NCBI GenBank assembly: GCA_963680875.1
Contig: OY804589.1
Location: 3,162,001-3,226,000 of the forward strand
DNA from: Bathymodiolus brooksi
Taxonomy: Eukaryota > Mollusca > Bivalvia > Mytilida > Modiolidae
Direction of reading: 5' to 3'
DNA length: 64,000 nucleotides
In this document: positions 48,178 through 60,800 of the stretch, in pieces
Position numbering within the stretch: the first letter of the stretch is position 1
Layout of the letters: every line of letters begins with the position of its first letter
The notes under the pieces: generated by a model
What the model was told of the DNA's origin: nothing
The model's input: the letters and a program-made list of their open reading frames with translations, nothing else
Database searches by the model: none
Program-made: the position numbers and the translations under genes

Positions 48178-50262
48178 GGACGACTCTAATTCGACAGTTC
48201 CGGAACCTATTGATCCACTTTATGACAAACTGACACAACTACACATTACAGAAACTGACATAGATGTTCTACAATTGCTCGACACTACAAAAGCAACTGG
48301 ACCAGATTTAATAAACCCACGACTTATAAAAGAAGGAGCTTCCATTGTGTCTGTTATTTAACTTGTCTCTGTCAACTTGTAGATTCCCGACACAGGGGAA
48401 GCTGGCAAATGTCACTCCAGTCTTTAAGAAAGATAATCCGAGTAAGGTAAATAATTACAGACCTATTTCTCTAATTAGTGTCTTGGGCAAGGTAATGGAA
48501 AGATGTATTTATAAACATGTCTATAATTTTTTACTCAAAAATAGTATTATTACCCCACACCAATCAGGGTTCACTCCTGGTGACTCTGCAATTAACCAAC
48601 TTCTAAGTCTCACAAACGAATTCGGAAAAGAAATACGCGTAGTTTTTTGTGATATAAGTAAAGCTTTTGACAGGGTTTGGCATAAGGGTTTACTTAATAA
48701 ATTAGAAAATATTGGGATACAAGGGTCTTTATTGTTATGGATAAAAAATTATCTTGCAGACAGAAAACAACGAGTGGTTATAGAAAGCGCACATTCTAAA
48801 TGGCACACTATCAAAGCCGGGGTTCCACAGGGATCTATTCTAGTACCTCTATTTTTTATAATATTTATAAATGACATTGTCACAGAAATTCACTCATCTA
48901 TAAAACTATTTGCTGATGATACTAGCTTGTATGTTATTGTTGATAACCCTCGTGAATCGGCAATAACGTTAAATAACGACATGGCAACAATTCATGCATG
49001 GTCCACTAAGTGGCTAGTAAACTTTAACCCTCAAAAAACAGAAACTATGATGATCACTAGAAAGATTAACAAACCCCTTCATCTGCCCCTTATAATGAAT
49101 AATACAATAATTAATCAAGTTACAGAACATAAACATCTCGGTTTAGACATTTCAAATGACGGTAGCTGGCAAAAACATATTGATCTAATAACAAAGAAAG
49201 CTTTTATTAGAGTTAACATACTAAGAAAATTCAAATTTATTCTAGATAGGAAAACCTTAGAAAAGATTTATCTTACCTTCATTTGGCCGATTTTGGAATA
49301 TGCAGACGTCGTATGGGATAATAAAACATTGTTCTTGATAAATAAATTAGAAAATGTTCAAATAGAGGCTGCTAGAATCGTCACTGGGGGAACTCAGTTA
49401 ATATCTATTAATAGTTTATATAAAGAGACGGGTTGGGAGACGTTACAGGCAAGACGGGAAAATCACAAAAAAATATATTTTTATAAAATGGTAAACGGTC
49501 TTGTTCCTCCTTACCTTAGTGCAATTGTTCCCTGTAACTTTGAAAATATGCATGACTACAACACTAGACAGGCCGTAAGTATCCCCCCAGTACGTACTAG
49601 AACAACCTTGTATAATAATTATTTTCTACCCTCTACTGTAAGATTATGGAACAGCGAACCCACTTCAATAAGAGATAGCAAGTCTCCTTCATCTCTCAAA
49701 TCCTATTATAAATCAAAATGTATAAAGAAACCTATTTATTATTACTCAGGAACTCGAATTGGACAAATCCTTCACATGAGATTACGAACTGCATGTAGCT
49801 CTCTAAACCATCATCTATTCCTAAAAAATGTAGTAGATTCGCCCAACTGTAGTTGTCATCAAGGGGTCCCTGAAACTAACTCGTATTATCTTTTTTATTG
49901 TCATAGATTCAACGATTCGAGAAATCGGTATATCGAATCAATTGATATTCCTATGAACTTGACAGTTGACCGTTTACTTTTTGGATCACCTGACCTCACA
50001 GACGATCAAAATAACAGTTTATTTTTAAATGTACAAAAGTTTATAGTAAAAAGTAAACGTTTCATCTAACATCAGCAGTACCTAGTTCCCTTATTTCATT
50101 CTTCTTTTTTCTTCTTTTTTAATTACTTTGAATCAAATATTTTTTACATCAAACACCAGATCACTTTCTTTGTTTTATCTTCTTATACCTTCTGTAATTT
50201 ATATCAAATTTGTTAGTTAGTTCTATTTGCTTCTCCCCTTAGAGATTCACAGTATATTATAT
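48178..50262 (+). pseudogene. 5'-truncated non-LTR retrotransposon (element A), RT ORF with frameshift
   Basis: The element begins mid-coding directly at the satellite junction, so the endonuclease and ORF1 are missing. The RT reads KATGPDLINPRLIKEG in one frame to a TAA at 48358-48360, then continues from about 48345 in another frame (NYRPISLISVLGKVMER, FCDISKAFDRVWH, GVPQGSIL, FADDTSLYV near 48909) to 50069, so one small frame-changing deletion lies near 48345. The QGSILVPL motif has Val where Gly is usual. The C-terminus has a Cys/His cluster (CSCHQG...FYCHRFN). It belongs to the Jockey/CR1-like part of the LINE tree; exact clade not assigned. It is not active. Confidence 0.88.
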
Positions 50263-53200
50263 ATTCAATTCAATTCAAAGCTTTATTTAGAGTCGATATA
50301 AATCATACATATAACACAAGCTCTAATGAGCTTTTAAAATCGACTATGGTATATAACAACACATACAATCATACATACAAACATATTAAATAAAAACATA
50401 CATCAATTTATGCAATTCAAATAGACACAAGTTACAGAAACAGATATCAACTGAACAAAAGCAAGCTAAAAATAAGAGGCTCATGCATTTAAGCAACAAC
50501 AGAAAATAATAAAATAATAAAAATATTTAAAAGCATGAAAATTTGGAAATAAAAATTTAAAGGTCATCTGCATGCACTGCACTGGCATGAGCTGCCGTTC
50601 CATGTGTGAATTATATTTTTAAAATGTTCTAATGATGTTTCTTGTCTAAAGTGATTCGGCAGCTCATTCCAGATTTGTGCAGCATTATACCGGAAAGAAT
50701 TTAAACCATACCTTGTTGTTCGTACTCTGGGTAAAACTGCTTTATCTTGATGCCTAAAATTATATTTTTGATCTTTAATTGAAATTAAATCATGAAGATA
50801 GCTTGGACTTTGTTTATGGATAATTTTGAATGTTTCAACTGCGATAGTTCTTAATCTTCGAATTTTTAAAGATGGCAATTTAGATTTGTTAAGTAAATTT
50901 TCATAAGTATTTTCATAGTCTTCATAAATGAAACGGAGAGCTCTTTCCTGGATTTTTTCAATTTTTTTAGTATTTTTTTCGCTGCAAAAGTGCCATGTTA
51001 CCGGACAGTAATTAAAGTTTGAAAGAATAAAGGAGTAGTAAATGGTAAGGCGTCCTAATCTGTTTAAATATTTACCTATTCGTTTAAGGATATTTAATTG
51101 TTGGGATGCTTTTTTACAAATTTCTGATATATGTTTATCAAAATTTAGATGGGAATCAACGGTTATGCCTAAAAGTTTAACATTTTCTTCACATGTAATT
51201 TTATTTCCTTTTAAATCAAAAGATAAATTGTGTTTATTTGTTTTAGGACCAATGGCAATAGCCTGAAATTTATCCGGATTTGCTTTCATTAAGTTTTTGG
51301 AAAACCAGTCTATTAAGTTTATGCTATCATTTTCTAGAGTTTTAACTACTGTATTTATATTAGTATCAGAATAAGAAAGGGTATTGTCATCTGCATAATT
51401 ATAAATAGTACTATCTTGAACAAAGTGAAAAATGTCATTTATAAAAACATTAAATAGAACTGGACCTAGGATTGACCCCTGTGGAACCCCTTTGATTAAT
51501 GTATCCCATTCACTGTAGTTATTACCAATTTTAATGCGTTGTCTTCTGTTTTCTAAATAACTTTTTAACAGTTTTAAAGAATTTTCTGAGAGACCATAAG
51601 CTTCCAATTTTAACATTAATAAATTGTGTGGGAGACAGTCAAATGCTTTTGATAAATCCATTAAAATTGCTGCAATAAATTTATTATCGTCCAAAGCTTT
51701 CTTCCAATCTTCTATTATTCTAAGTAAGGCCGTCTGACACCCAAAACCTGATCTAAATGCTGAAAGCAGAGGATTGAAATGATTATTTAAAAATTCCATT
51801 AGCTGGTCAAATATAGCTCTTTCATAAAATTTAGAAATCGTTGGCAAGACACTGATAGGGCGGTAATTACTTTTATCAAGACTATTATTCTTTTTAAAAA
51901 GGGGGGATACCTGGGCAGCTTTTAATTTTTCAGGAAAGACTGATTGGTCAATTGATTTATTAATCAAAACTTTAATGGGATTTGTTATTACTGGTTGTGC
52001 AAATTTAATGATTTTAGGAGAAATACCATCATACCCTGTAGCTTTTTTAATGTTTAATTTGTTTATTTGTTTAGTGACAAAATCTTCATTTATTGGTTTA
52101 AAGTATAACTTATCTTTATTTGTTCTGTTTGTTTCAATTTTATTTATACTAGGATGGGTTTTATCTATTTTGATGTTCTTATCTCCTATATCTTTGGCTA
52201 CATTCACAAAAAAGTTGTTAAATATTTCAGTCACCTCCTTTGGATCATTTACAATCTTATCATTTTCACATAAAATTATGCTGTTATTTGATTTCATACC
52301 TTTATTTGATAAGAAGGGCTTAATGGTTGGATAGAAAGTGGATGATTTTGGACCACCTGCTGTTCTTTCAAAAAAGTATGTTTTTATGGAAGTTTTTTTC
52401 AATTTTGTCACAAGGTTCCTTTGTTTTCTGTATGTTTCCCAATTTTTATCAGTTTTTTGTTTAAGAAATTTATTATGGTACATCTTTTTCTTATAGATCG
52501 CGTTTCTTAGATTTTGATTCATATAAGGTACATGATATGCTACTGGCTTCCTCTTTTTTATTGGTATATGTTTATCAATTATTTCTATAAAAGATGTTTC
52601 AAACTTTGAGTATGCCCTATTTACATCATCATCTGCAATTTGGTTTTCAAAATTCACAGACTGTAGATCATTTAAAAAAATTTCATGATTAAAATCTTTA
52701 AAGCTTCTATACAGAATAAAATCTTTTTTTAATTTTGGTACATAACCTTTCAGTTGAAATGAAATTAAATTATGAACATCACTGAGACCACAATTGAAGT
52801 TTGTTATGTTTTGGCAATAACTAGGTTTATTTGTAAGAATTACATCTATCAGTGTTGGGTTTGCATTTTTTGTATGACATGTAGCTGTTTTTACTAAGTT
52901 TGTGTAGTCAAATATATCACACATAGTTGTTAAAGGTGTACCTTTATCTTCATCTAAAACATTATAATTTAAATCACCAATTAAAATGACATTGTCATAC
53001 TTTACTGAAATTTTGTCAAATGTTTTATTAAAATCTTCCATAAATAGATGATCTGATAATGAAGGAGGTCTGTATAGACCGCAAATTAACCATTTTCTAT
53101 TTTTAAAGTTTATTTCGGTAAATATAGATTCGATTGTCCCGCATTCAATGTTGTTCTTTCTATCACACGCCAAGTCCGACCTTATATAAACCAGCAATCC

Positions 53201-53500
53201 ACCTCCACGTGAATTTCTGTCTGCTCTCCAGAGATGGTAATTGTCAACTGCAAACTGACTATTTATAAAGGTATTGTCCAATTTTGTTTCCGCGATAATT
53301 AACCCATGTCTACCGTGTTTGTTGTTAACAATTCTTTAACAGAACAAAATTTATAGCCAAAACTGTTAATGTTTAGGTAAGCACATGAAAACTGGTTATA
53401 TATGAAATTTATTCCTACGGATAGGGATTAATATAAGTTCTTGTAACTTGTTTCCCAATCCTATTAATTTCTTCTTATTATGTTATGTATATAGCTGAAT
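50263..53500 (-). mobile_element. Non-LTR retrotransposon (element B), nearly full length
   Basis: The minus-strand element ends in (TTGAA)-type repeats at 50263-50279, the short-repeat tail of CR1-like LINEs, with AATAAAG just before it. It lies inside the 3' part of element A, which appears to resume near 53500 with AATAAA at about 53527-53532 and finishes at 53542. Its exact 5' end and own target duplication are not resolved. Confidence 0.8.
50564..53430 (-). pseudogene. Endonuclease-reverse transcriptase of element B, one frameshift near the N-terminus
   Basis: The long open part (50564-53281, about 905 codons) carries an apurinic-type endonuclease (RGGGLLVYIRSD, GDLNYNV, LSDVHNLISF) and a reverse transcriptase (NYRPISVLPTISK, ILMDLSKAFDC, GVPQGSILGPVLF, YADDN at about 51384-51398), then a thumb/C-terminal region ending in a Cys cluster (CQCSAC). 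The expected endonuclease start (AYLNINSFGYKF...) lies upstream to about 53430 in another frame; a one-base change near 53307 separates it from IIAETKLD. So it is otherwise well preserved but broken once. It is CR1-like by motifs and tail. ORF1 is absent. Confidence 0.88.
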
Positions 53501-53542
53501 ATTGTAATGTTATATTGAATTAATTAATAAAATATGTCTAAA
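53501..53542 (+). other. Probable 3' end of element A
   Basis: AATAAA at about 53527-53532 on the plus strand is followed by ATATGTCTAAA and the CTATTAAGCT duplication. This reads as the end of A displaced by the B insertion; the exact A/B border is not certain. Confidence 0.5.
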
Positions 53543-53845
53543 CTATTAAGCTAGTCAAACCTGCTTTAGTGACCACTTCTATTAAGATAGTCAAACCTGC
53601 TTTAGTGACCACCTCTATTAAGTTACAATCAAACCTGCTTTAGTGACCACCTCTATTAAGTTACAATCAAACCTGCTTTAGTGACCACTTCTATTAAGTT
53701 ACAGTCAAATCTTCTTTAGTAACCACCTCTATTAAGTTAGTCAAACCTGCTTTAGTGACCACCTCTATTAAATTACTCAAACCTGCTTTAGTGACCACCT
53801 CTATTAAGTAATAGTCAAACCTGCTTTAGTGACCACCTCTATTAA
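53543..53845. repeat. 36/38-bp satellite, third block
   Basis: About eight monomers remain between the LINE pair and the TTAA element, proving both landed in the same array. Confidence 0.95.
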
Positions 53846-54339
53846 GGGAATACGATACAGTAGCAAGGGCAGATAAATACTTTGTCGAATACCGCATGTT
53901 GTTTTCGCGATGTCGTGGTAACGAGCGCAACATTTTCGAGATTGCGCCTGACGGAACGTCTCTTTTTTGTGGAAGTTGCATCGAGGTCATAAAAAGCTGA
54001 TTGCGTAAAAATTTGAAAGCACCTGCTTCAAGCCGAATAATGCCGTTTTTAAAAGAAGGAGAAATGCAGCTGTTATAGATAAAATTGTACAATATTTTAC
54101 TTGAATATTTCGAGTGTTATAATCAAACAAGACAACAATTAAATTTTGGTTACCTAAATCATCATACATAAACTGTACACCAGATAAAAATGAATCCAAA
54201 TAATTAAATTATGAAGATAGTTAATATATTTTTCCGCAACATAGTCAGTTGTTTAGAAATGGTTGACTGATTGTTGGTTGCTTTAAGTCCAGTCGCAACT
54301 ATTTAGTATATTCAGGACGAGAACAAGTTCAACAAATCA
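53846..54339. other. Left internal part of the TTAA element; no gene recognised
   Basis: The minus strand has open stretches of 88 and 70 codons without recognisable motifs. Nothing else is seen here. Confidence 0.5.
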
Positions 54340-54583
54340 TTATCATTTTTAATACACCGAATAATATCGGCGGCCAGTTTTAATTGAGGAGAAAGCCGGA
54401 GTACCCAGAGGAAACCACCGACCATGTGCAAGCAACTGGTAAACTTTATCACTTGCGGCTGCGAGTCGAGTGCACCCTTTTTTGTAATTTACAAAACCGG
54501 GCGTGAACCCACGCCATATTGGTGATAGGCTTGTATGAGTTGTTAGATCCAGCGACCTAACTCATTGAGCCATCCGGGCCCCC
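54340..54583 (-). mobile_element. tRNA-derived SINE
   Basis: On the minus strand the head starts GGGGGCCCGGATGGCTC near 54583. An A box TGGCTCAATGAGTTAGG (54572-54556) and a B box GGGTTCACGCCC (54510-54499) have RNA polymerase III promoter spacing. The body contains GGTTTCCTCTGGGTACTCC, a segment shared by widespread molluscan SINEs (probably the Meta-domain type; from memory). The tail fades near 54340. Confidence 0.75.
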
Positions 54584-55534
54584 AATACTATAAGACAACA
54601 ATACTCTAAGGACAAATACTTCCGATCAGTTCCTGCAATTTTCATCTTTTCGTCACAAAAATATGCCTCACCTCGTCTAACGAAAGGATGATGAATGCTA
54701 TCGTCTTTTCATCCCACAGATTTGTGGGTTTTTTTTGTTACTGTAGGACAATGAAAATAAATTAGACATTTACTGGCTTGTTCTCCTTTCGCCTCGAAAA
54801 TAATAAACCTCAAATTTCTTTTCGTTATAAGGTCGTAAAGGTATCTTTAAAAGGCGTATAAATATGTTTCATAGAATTCATTTATTGGTGAGAATATTAT
54901 ATAATTTTTTGTCATGCAGACTAAAGTTTACGCCCGTTTATCCCACTAGAGCCCAAAATAACGAACAGATGCAAAGGAGAAAATAGAGAGACATCGATAT
55001 TGGTGAGCCTGATATTGAGGTCGCTTGTGTGTGAGTCGAGGAGAAGAATATTGCCGTTCTCTTTCATTTTTATTTCGAGACAAAAAATGGCGTAAACTGC
55101 CGATCTGCCGTCTCGAAAAATTGGAAATGTGAGATGCGCAAACTAGCCATCTTGGCCAAGTTGTTCAAATTGTTTTCTGGCAGACAACTTCAAGACAAAC
55201 GCACCAGATTAGGTTAGTTTATACAACGGATAACTTTTTCAAACGACTGGGTCCATATATAACGCATTCTCCGGTTGCGTTGCTCTTTCATCCAATCCAA
55301 GGAAAATGGCGGCAAAGACTCCATGACGTTTTACCTATTAAAATACATTGTAGGGTAATTTCGCGCCGAAATTGACGATGTCTAGGTTTGTCATGAAAAA
55401 TGCACGGTTTTTGTTCTGTAGCTAAAAAACAAGCACATGTACCCCCTTACTTTTTGTTAAAATTCTACATAAAATCATTGCGAGAATATCATGACAAAAT
55501 ATTAAGAAAATATCAACAAGGGCAACGCAAAGTG
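54584..55534. other. Unassigned sequence within the TTAA element
   Basis: No sustained open frame, tandem repeat or recognisable element end. It may be original TTAA-element DNA. Confidence 0.4.
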
Positions 55535-55567
55535 TGGCGTATCCCCTCGCCTAAAAATTAGACCCTG

Positions 55568-55588
55568 TGACCTTGACCTTTGACCTTG
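55568..55588 (-). promoter_or_regulatory. Clustered nuclear-receptor half-sites, one per repeat unit
   Basis: TGACCTTGACCTTTGACCT reads on the minus strand as AGGTCA half-sites with spacings of 1 and 0 (DR1 and DR0). The same or a one-base variant lies at 55710, 55861, 56006, 57349 and 57500. Sequence match only; no evidence of binding. Confidence 0.55.
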
Positions 55589-56126
55589 AAAATCAATAGG
55601 GTTCCAGATTCTCTTAAGGTCTAAGTATGTACCATGTTTGGTCAAAATCCATTGAAGGATGTTGATTCTAGTGTTCACAAGGATGTTACGCAGTAAAAAT
55701 TTGACCCAGTGACATTGACCTTTGACCTATGACCTTAAAAATCAATAGAGTTCCAGACTCTCCTAAGGACTATGTATGTACCAAGTTTGGTCAAAATCCA
55801 TTCAAAGATCTTGATTCTAGAGTGTTCACAAGGATGTTATGCGGTAAAAATTTGACCCTGTGACCTTGACCTTTGACCTTGAAAATCAATAGGGTTCCAC
55901 TCTCGTAAGGACTAAGTATGTACCAAGTTTGGTCAAAATCCATTGAAGGATGTTGATTCTAGAGTGTTCACAAGGATGTTGTTATGCGGTAAAAATTTGA
56001 CCCGGTGACATTGACCTTTGACCTGGAAAATCAATAGAGTTCCAGATTCTCCTAAGGACTAAGTGTGTACCAAGTTTGGTCAAAATCCATTGAAGGATGT
56101 TGATTCTAGAGTGTTCACAAGGATGT

Positions 56127-57327
56127 TACAGGTCTCTACATTAACATATTTTTCAACTTGTCCCTTCGGACAACTAGCTAAAAAAAGTACTTGTCCGACT
56201 CAATCTTTTAGTTGTCCGAAAAAATTAATAAAAATTATAAAAACTAGAGAAAATTATCCAGGGCTCCCACTACTTTCAAATTAGAGGGAGAAGTGACTTT
56301 TCTTTCAGAGAGCTCACAGGGAGAAGTGGGGAGACTTCTGGGAGAAGTCAATTGCGATTAATCAAAAAATTGTTTCGCGACCCCCTCTGACGTTACCCTG
56401 CCCAAATTTAGTAAATAGTTAAAGCTGCCTGAACTGATTCGTTCTTGGTTTTTTTTTATTCATAACTACCTTATTCAATGTCACATATTTATTTCTGTCT
56501 ACCTTGACTATTGGAGTCTTGCATACCAGTGATTTTTATTTGTACCCCACCCCCTTTTTTCCCTTTTGAAATATTACTGTGTTGTGATCCAATACCACAC
56601 AAATTGTAATAACTCATAATTGTGTTATATAAATCCTTGTTTCTGGTAAAAAAATATATACCTAGATACTATATATACCAGTATCTAGGTATATTGTTCC
56701 ACAAGAAACAAGCGCCTGTGATATAAATAAAGCAAAGTATTTTATTTAAATTCACAGAGAAATAAAAATTTTAGTGGATCTTTTCAACCAGATCAGGAAA
56801 AGGCTTGTATTATTTGTCCATTTCAAAGGTTTCAATATTTCCCAAAAGCCTAAATCAAGTCCTCTATCATATTTTGCACAAAAGACAAGTTTAAATTTGG
56901 CGCCAAATTGATATCCGATAATTTTTACGTGTCCGTTCCGGAGTGATTTTTGTTCTTATATTTCAAATAGATATTTCCGTTCATTAAAGCGCTTCTGAGA
57001 TTGCGACTTTAATCTTGTCAATGTCCTTGAACTTCATTAAAGCATGGAGGAACGATAAATGAATAAAATAGTTTTGATCTGGCGTTTCACTTTAGTTTTA
57101 ATTAAAATAAATTATGGACAAATTGCAGATCAAACAGGGCTCTTTTATACAACAAACACAGTATTTTATACCAGTGGAAATAGATTTGTCCGTCGTACCG
57201 GCACGTTTGGGAATCTGATTTTTTCACTTGTCCCGTCGGACAACCGTAAAACAAGATCTACTTGTCCGACGTCAGTTTTCACTGGTACCGGACAATCAGA
57301 CAAACGTTAATGTCGAGGTCCGTGTTA
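56127..57327. mobile_element. ~1.2-kb insertion with imperfect terminal repeats
   Basis: The left end AGGTCTCTACATTAAC and the right end, read inward, GGACCTCGACATTAACG are imperfect inverted repeats. Just inside each end are GTCCCTTCGGACAAC and GTCCCGTCGGACAAC and more GTCCGAC copies. GTTA or TTA may be the target duplication. Between them is AT-rich sequence without a gene, plus a lone ACAAGCGCCTGTG at about 56710 like the end of the 178-bp inverted repeat. Confidence 0.6.
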
Positions 57328-57690
57328 AATGGTAAAAAATTTACCCAGTGACCTTGACCTTTGACCTATGACCTTGAAAATCAATAGGGTTCCAGACTCT
57401 CCTAAGGACTAAGTATGTACCAAGTTTAGTCAAAATCCATTGAAAGATGTTGATTCTAGAGTGTTCACAAGGATGTTATGCGGTAAAAATTTGATCCTGT
57501 GACCTTGACCTTTGACCTTGAAAATCAATAGGATTCCAGATTCTCTAAAGGACTAAATATGTACCAAGTTTGGGCAAAATCCATTGAAGGATGTTGATCC
57601 TAGAGTGTTCACAAGGATTGTGACGGACGGAAGGATGGACGGACGGTAGCGTTACTATAGCCCCTCGCAACTTCGTTGCCGAGGGGATAA

Positions 57691-57850
57691 TTACCATTTT
57701 TTTTGTACATGCAAATTTATTCATGAAGAAACCACTAAATAATCCATATTCCACAAATAAGTAGAATTTTTGGACTACTTAATCTATTATTGGCAATGTA
57801 CATGTTTATCATCCTTGAACAAAATTATCATAGGAAGCTATTGTAAACCA
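57691..57850. other. Short unassigned spacer
   Basis: AT-rich and without recognisable features. Confidence 0.4.
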
Positions 57851-60800
57851 GAGGCTCTCAAGAGCCTGTATCGTTCACCTGGTTATAAAACTAGAGGCTC
57901 AGATGAGCCTGTATCGCTCACCTGACATAAATAAGTCCTCTTAAGAATGTCTGCATGCTGAATACATCTAAGTTACTATTCAAAAGTTTCAGAAGAGAAG
58001 ACTTTTAAACAATTTTCCCATAGGGTCCTATGTTAAAACTATGTCTGCTGACGGTGGCCATTTTGAACCGAGATCGGGATCACTGAACACAATTTTGGAA
58101 GTTGACCACCTAAGGACCATCGATGACATGCTTGCTATATTGGCTTACTAGTTTCAGAGGAGAAGATTTTAAAACATTTTTTCCCATAGGGTCCTATGTT
58201 AAAACTACAGTATGTCTGCTGAAGGTGGCCATCTTGGATGGAGGTCAGGGTCACTGGACACAATTTTGAAAATTGACCACTTAAGGACCATCCATGCCAT
58301 GTTTGCTTTAAATTGGCTTACTGGTTTCAGAGAAGAAGATTTTTAAATATATTTCCCATAGGGTCCTATGTTAAAACTATGTTCGCTGATGGTTGCCATC
58401 TTGGATGGAGGTCGGGGTCACAGGACATAATTTTGAAAGTTGACCACCTAAGGACCATTCATCCCATGTTTGCTTTAAACTGACTTACTGGTTTCAGAGG
58501 AGAAGACTTTTAAACATTTTTTCCATAGGGTCCTATGTTAAAATTAAGTAGAGTCATGGTGGCCATCTTGAATTTCCGATCAGCAAACGATTCACAAGTT
58601 TAGTACAGGACCACCCAATGATCATTCCTGCAAAGCCACAATTCATTTGGCTTAGTGGTTTCTAACAAGAAGATTTTTAAAATTTTGACCAATCAGAACA
58701 CATTATAGGCCCTGGCAACCATGTTGGATTTCCGATCAGCACCAAAAACAAAATCTTGTATATGACCATCCAATGAACATTTCTGCCAAGTTTGATTCAA
58801 ATCTGTTTTGTTGTTTCAGAAAAAAAGATGAAAATGTGAAATTCCCATAGGGTCCAATGTTAAACTAAGTCGAGTCATGGCGGCCATCTTGAATTTCCGA
58901 TCAGCAAACGATTCACAAGTTTAGTACAGGACCACCCAATGATCATTCCTGCAAAGCCACAATTCATTTGGCTTAGTGGTTTCTAACAAGAAGATTTTTA
59001 AAATTTTGACCAATCAGAACACATTATAGGCCCTGGCAGCCATGTTGGATTTCCGATCAGCGCCAAAAACAAAAATCTTGTATATGACCATCCAATGAAC
59101 ATTTCTGCCAAGTTTGATTCAAATCTGTTTTGTGGTTTCAGAAAAAAAGATGAAAATGTGAAATTCCCATAGGGTCCAATGTTAAACTAAGTCGAGTCAT
59201 GGCGGCCATCTTGAATTTCCGATCGGCAAACGATTCACAATTTTAGTACAGGACCACCCAATGATCATTCCTGCAAAGTCACAATTCAATTGACTTAGTG
59301 GTTTCTGACAAGAAGATTTTTAAAATTTCAGCCAATGAGAACACATTATGGACCCTGGCAGCCATGTTGGATTTCAAATCAGCACCAAAAACACAAATCT
59401 GGTAGAGGACCATCCAGTGAACATTTCTGGCAAGTTTGGCTGATTTCTGTTCAGCGGACGGACGACGGACGCTTACCCATGACAAAAGCTCACATGGCCT
59501 ATGGCCAGGTGAGCTAAAAAACCAATTGGTCCTATGTAAAAACTATGTCCTGCAGTGGTAGTCATCTTGGAATTACGATCAACATAAAAAACACAAAGTT
59601 TGTAAAGGACCTTCCAATGATTGATGCACAGTTTAGGTTCAATCAGTGCAATAGCTTCAGAGAAGAATATATTTCTGTATTTTCCCCATATGGTCCTGTG
59701 TTAATACTATGACCTGTGGTGGCAGCCATCTTGGATTTCCGATCGGCATAACAAACACAAACTTTGTAGAGGAACTTCCAATGATCATTCCTGGGCAGTT
59801 TGGTTTCAACTGTCCAAGTGGTTTCAGAGAAGAAGCGTTTTGAAACATTTTTCCCATAGGGTCCAATGTTAAACTAAGTCCTGCCGTAGCTGCCATTTTG
59901 AATTTCATATCAGAACAAAAAACGTAAAGTTTGTAGAGGACCATCCAATGAACATTCATGTACAGTTTGGCTTTAATAATATTTGTAGTTTCTGAGAAGA
60001 AGGCATTTGAACATTTTCCCATAGGGTCCAATGTTAATCTATGTATTGCGGTGGCAGCCATCTTGGATTTCCGATCGGCATAAAAAACATAAAATTTGTA
60101 AAGGACCTTCCAATGATCATTCCTGGGCAGTTTGGTTTCAACTGTCCAAGTGGTTTCAGAGAAGAAGCGTTTTGAAACATTTTCCCCATAGGGTCCAATG
60201 TTAAACTAGGTCCTGCCGTAGCCGCCATTTTGAATTTCATATCGGAACAAAAAACGTAAAGTTTGTAGAGGACCATCCAATGAACATTCATGTACAGTTT
60301 GGCTTTAATCATATTTGTAGTTTCTGAGAAGAAGGCATTTGAACATTTTCCCATAGGGTCCAATGCTAATCTATGTATTGCGGTGGCGGTCATCTTGGAT
60401 TTCCGATCGACATAAAAAACACAAACTTTGTAGAGGACCTTCCAATGATCGTTCCTGGGCAGTTTGGTTTCAATTGTCCAAGTGGTTTCAGAGAAGAAGC
60501 ATTTTGAAACATTTTTCCCATAGGGTCCAATGTTAAACTAAGTCCTGCCGTAGCCGCCATTTTGAATTTCATACCGGAACAAAAAACCTTAAGATTGTAG
60601 AGGACCATCCAATGAACATTCATGTACAGTTTGGCTTTAATAATATTTGTAGTTTCTGAAAAGAAGGCATTTGAACATTTTCCCATAGGGTCCAATGTTA
60701 ATCTATGTATTGCGGTGGCGGCCATCTTGCATTTCCGATCGGCATAAAAAACAGAAACTTTGTAGAGGACCTTCCAATGATCATTCCTGGGCAGTTTGGT

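Larger units (their letters stand above)
55535..57690 (+). mobile_element. Hairpin-ended tandem-core element with nuclear-receptor-like half-sites
   Basis: The left end is TATCCCCTCGCC. The right end has GACGGACGG tracts and then CCCCTCGCAACTTCGTTGCCGAGGGG, a hairpin whose arm repeats the left end. The core is ~142-151-bp tandem units, each with ACCAAGTTTGGTCAAAATCCA and GAGTGTTCACAAGGATGTTA. An unrelated 1.2-kb piece (56127-57327) interrupts it. No coding capacity. Confidence 0.8.

Noticed and set aside
44783..48361. ORFs with 12-residue repeats (LVKPALVTTSIK) and a fusion of these to an RT fragment
   Set aside because: They are open only because the 36-bp monomer is a multiple of three; the fusion is a chance junction at the LINE insertion.
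48178..53542. Twin-priming inversion of one LINE
   Set aside because: The two reverse transcriptases differ in motifs (FADDTS versus YADDN) and tails, so they are different families.
53826..54199. Overlapping minus-strand ORFs (88 and 70 codons) as a transposase exon of the TTAA element
   Set aside because: No recognisable motif, and one overlaps the terminal repeat and satellite.
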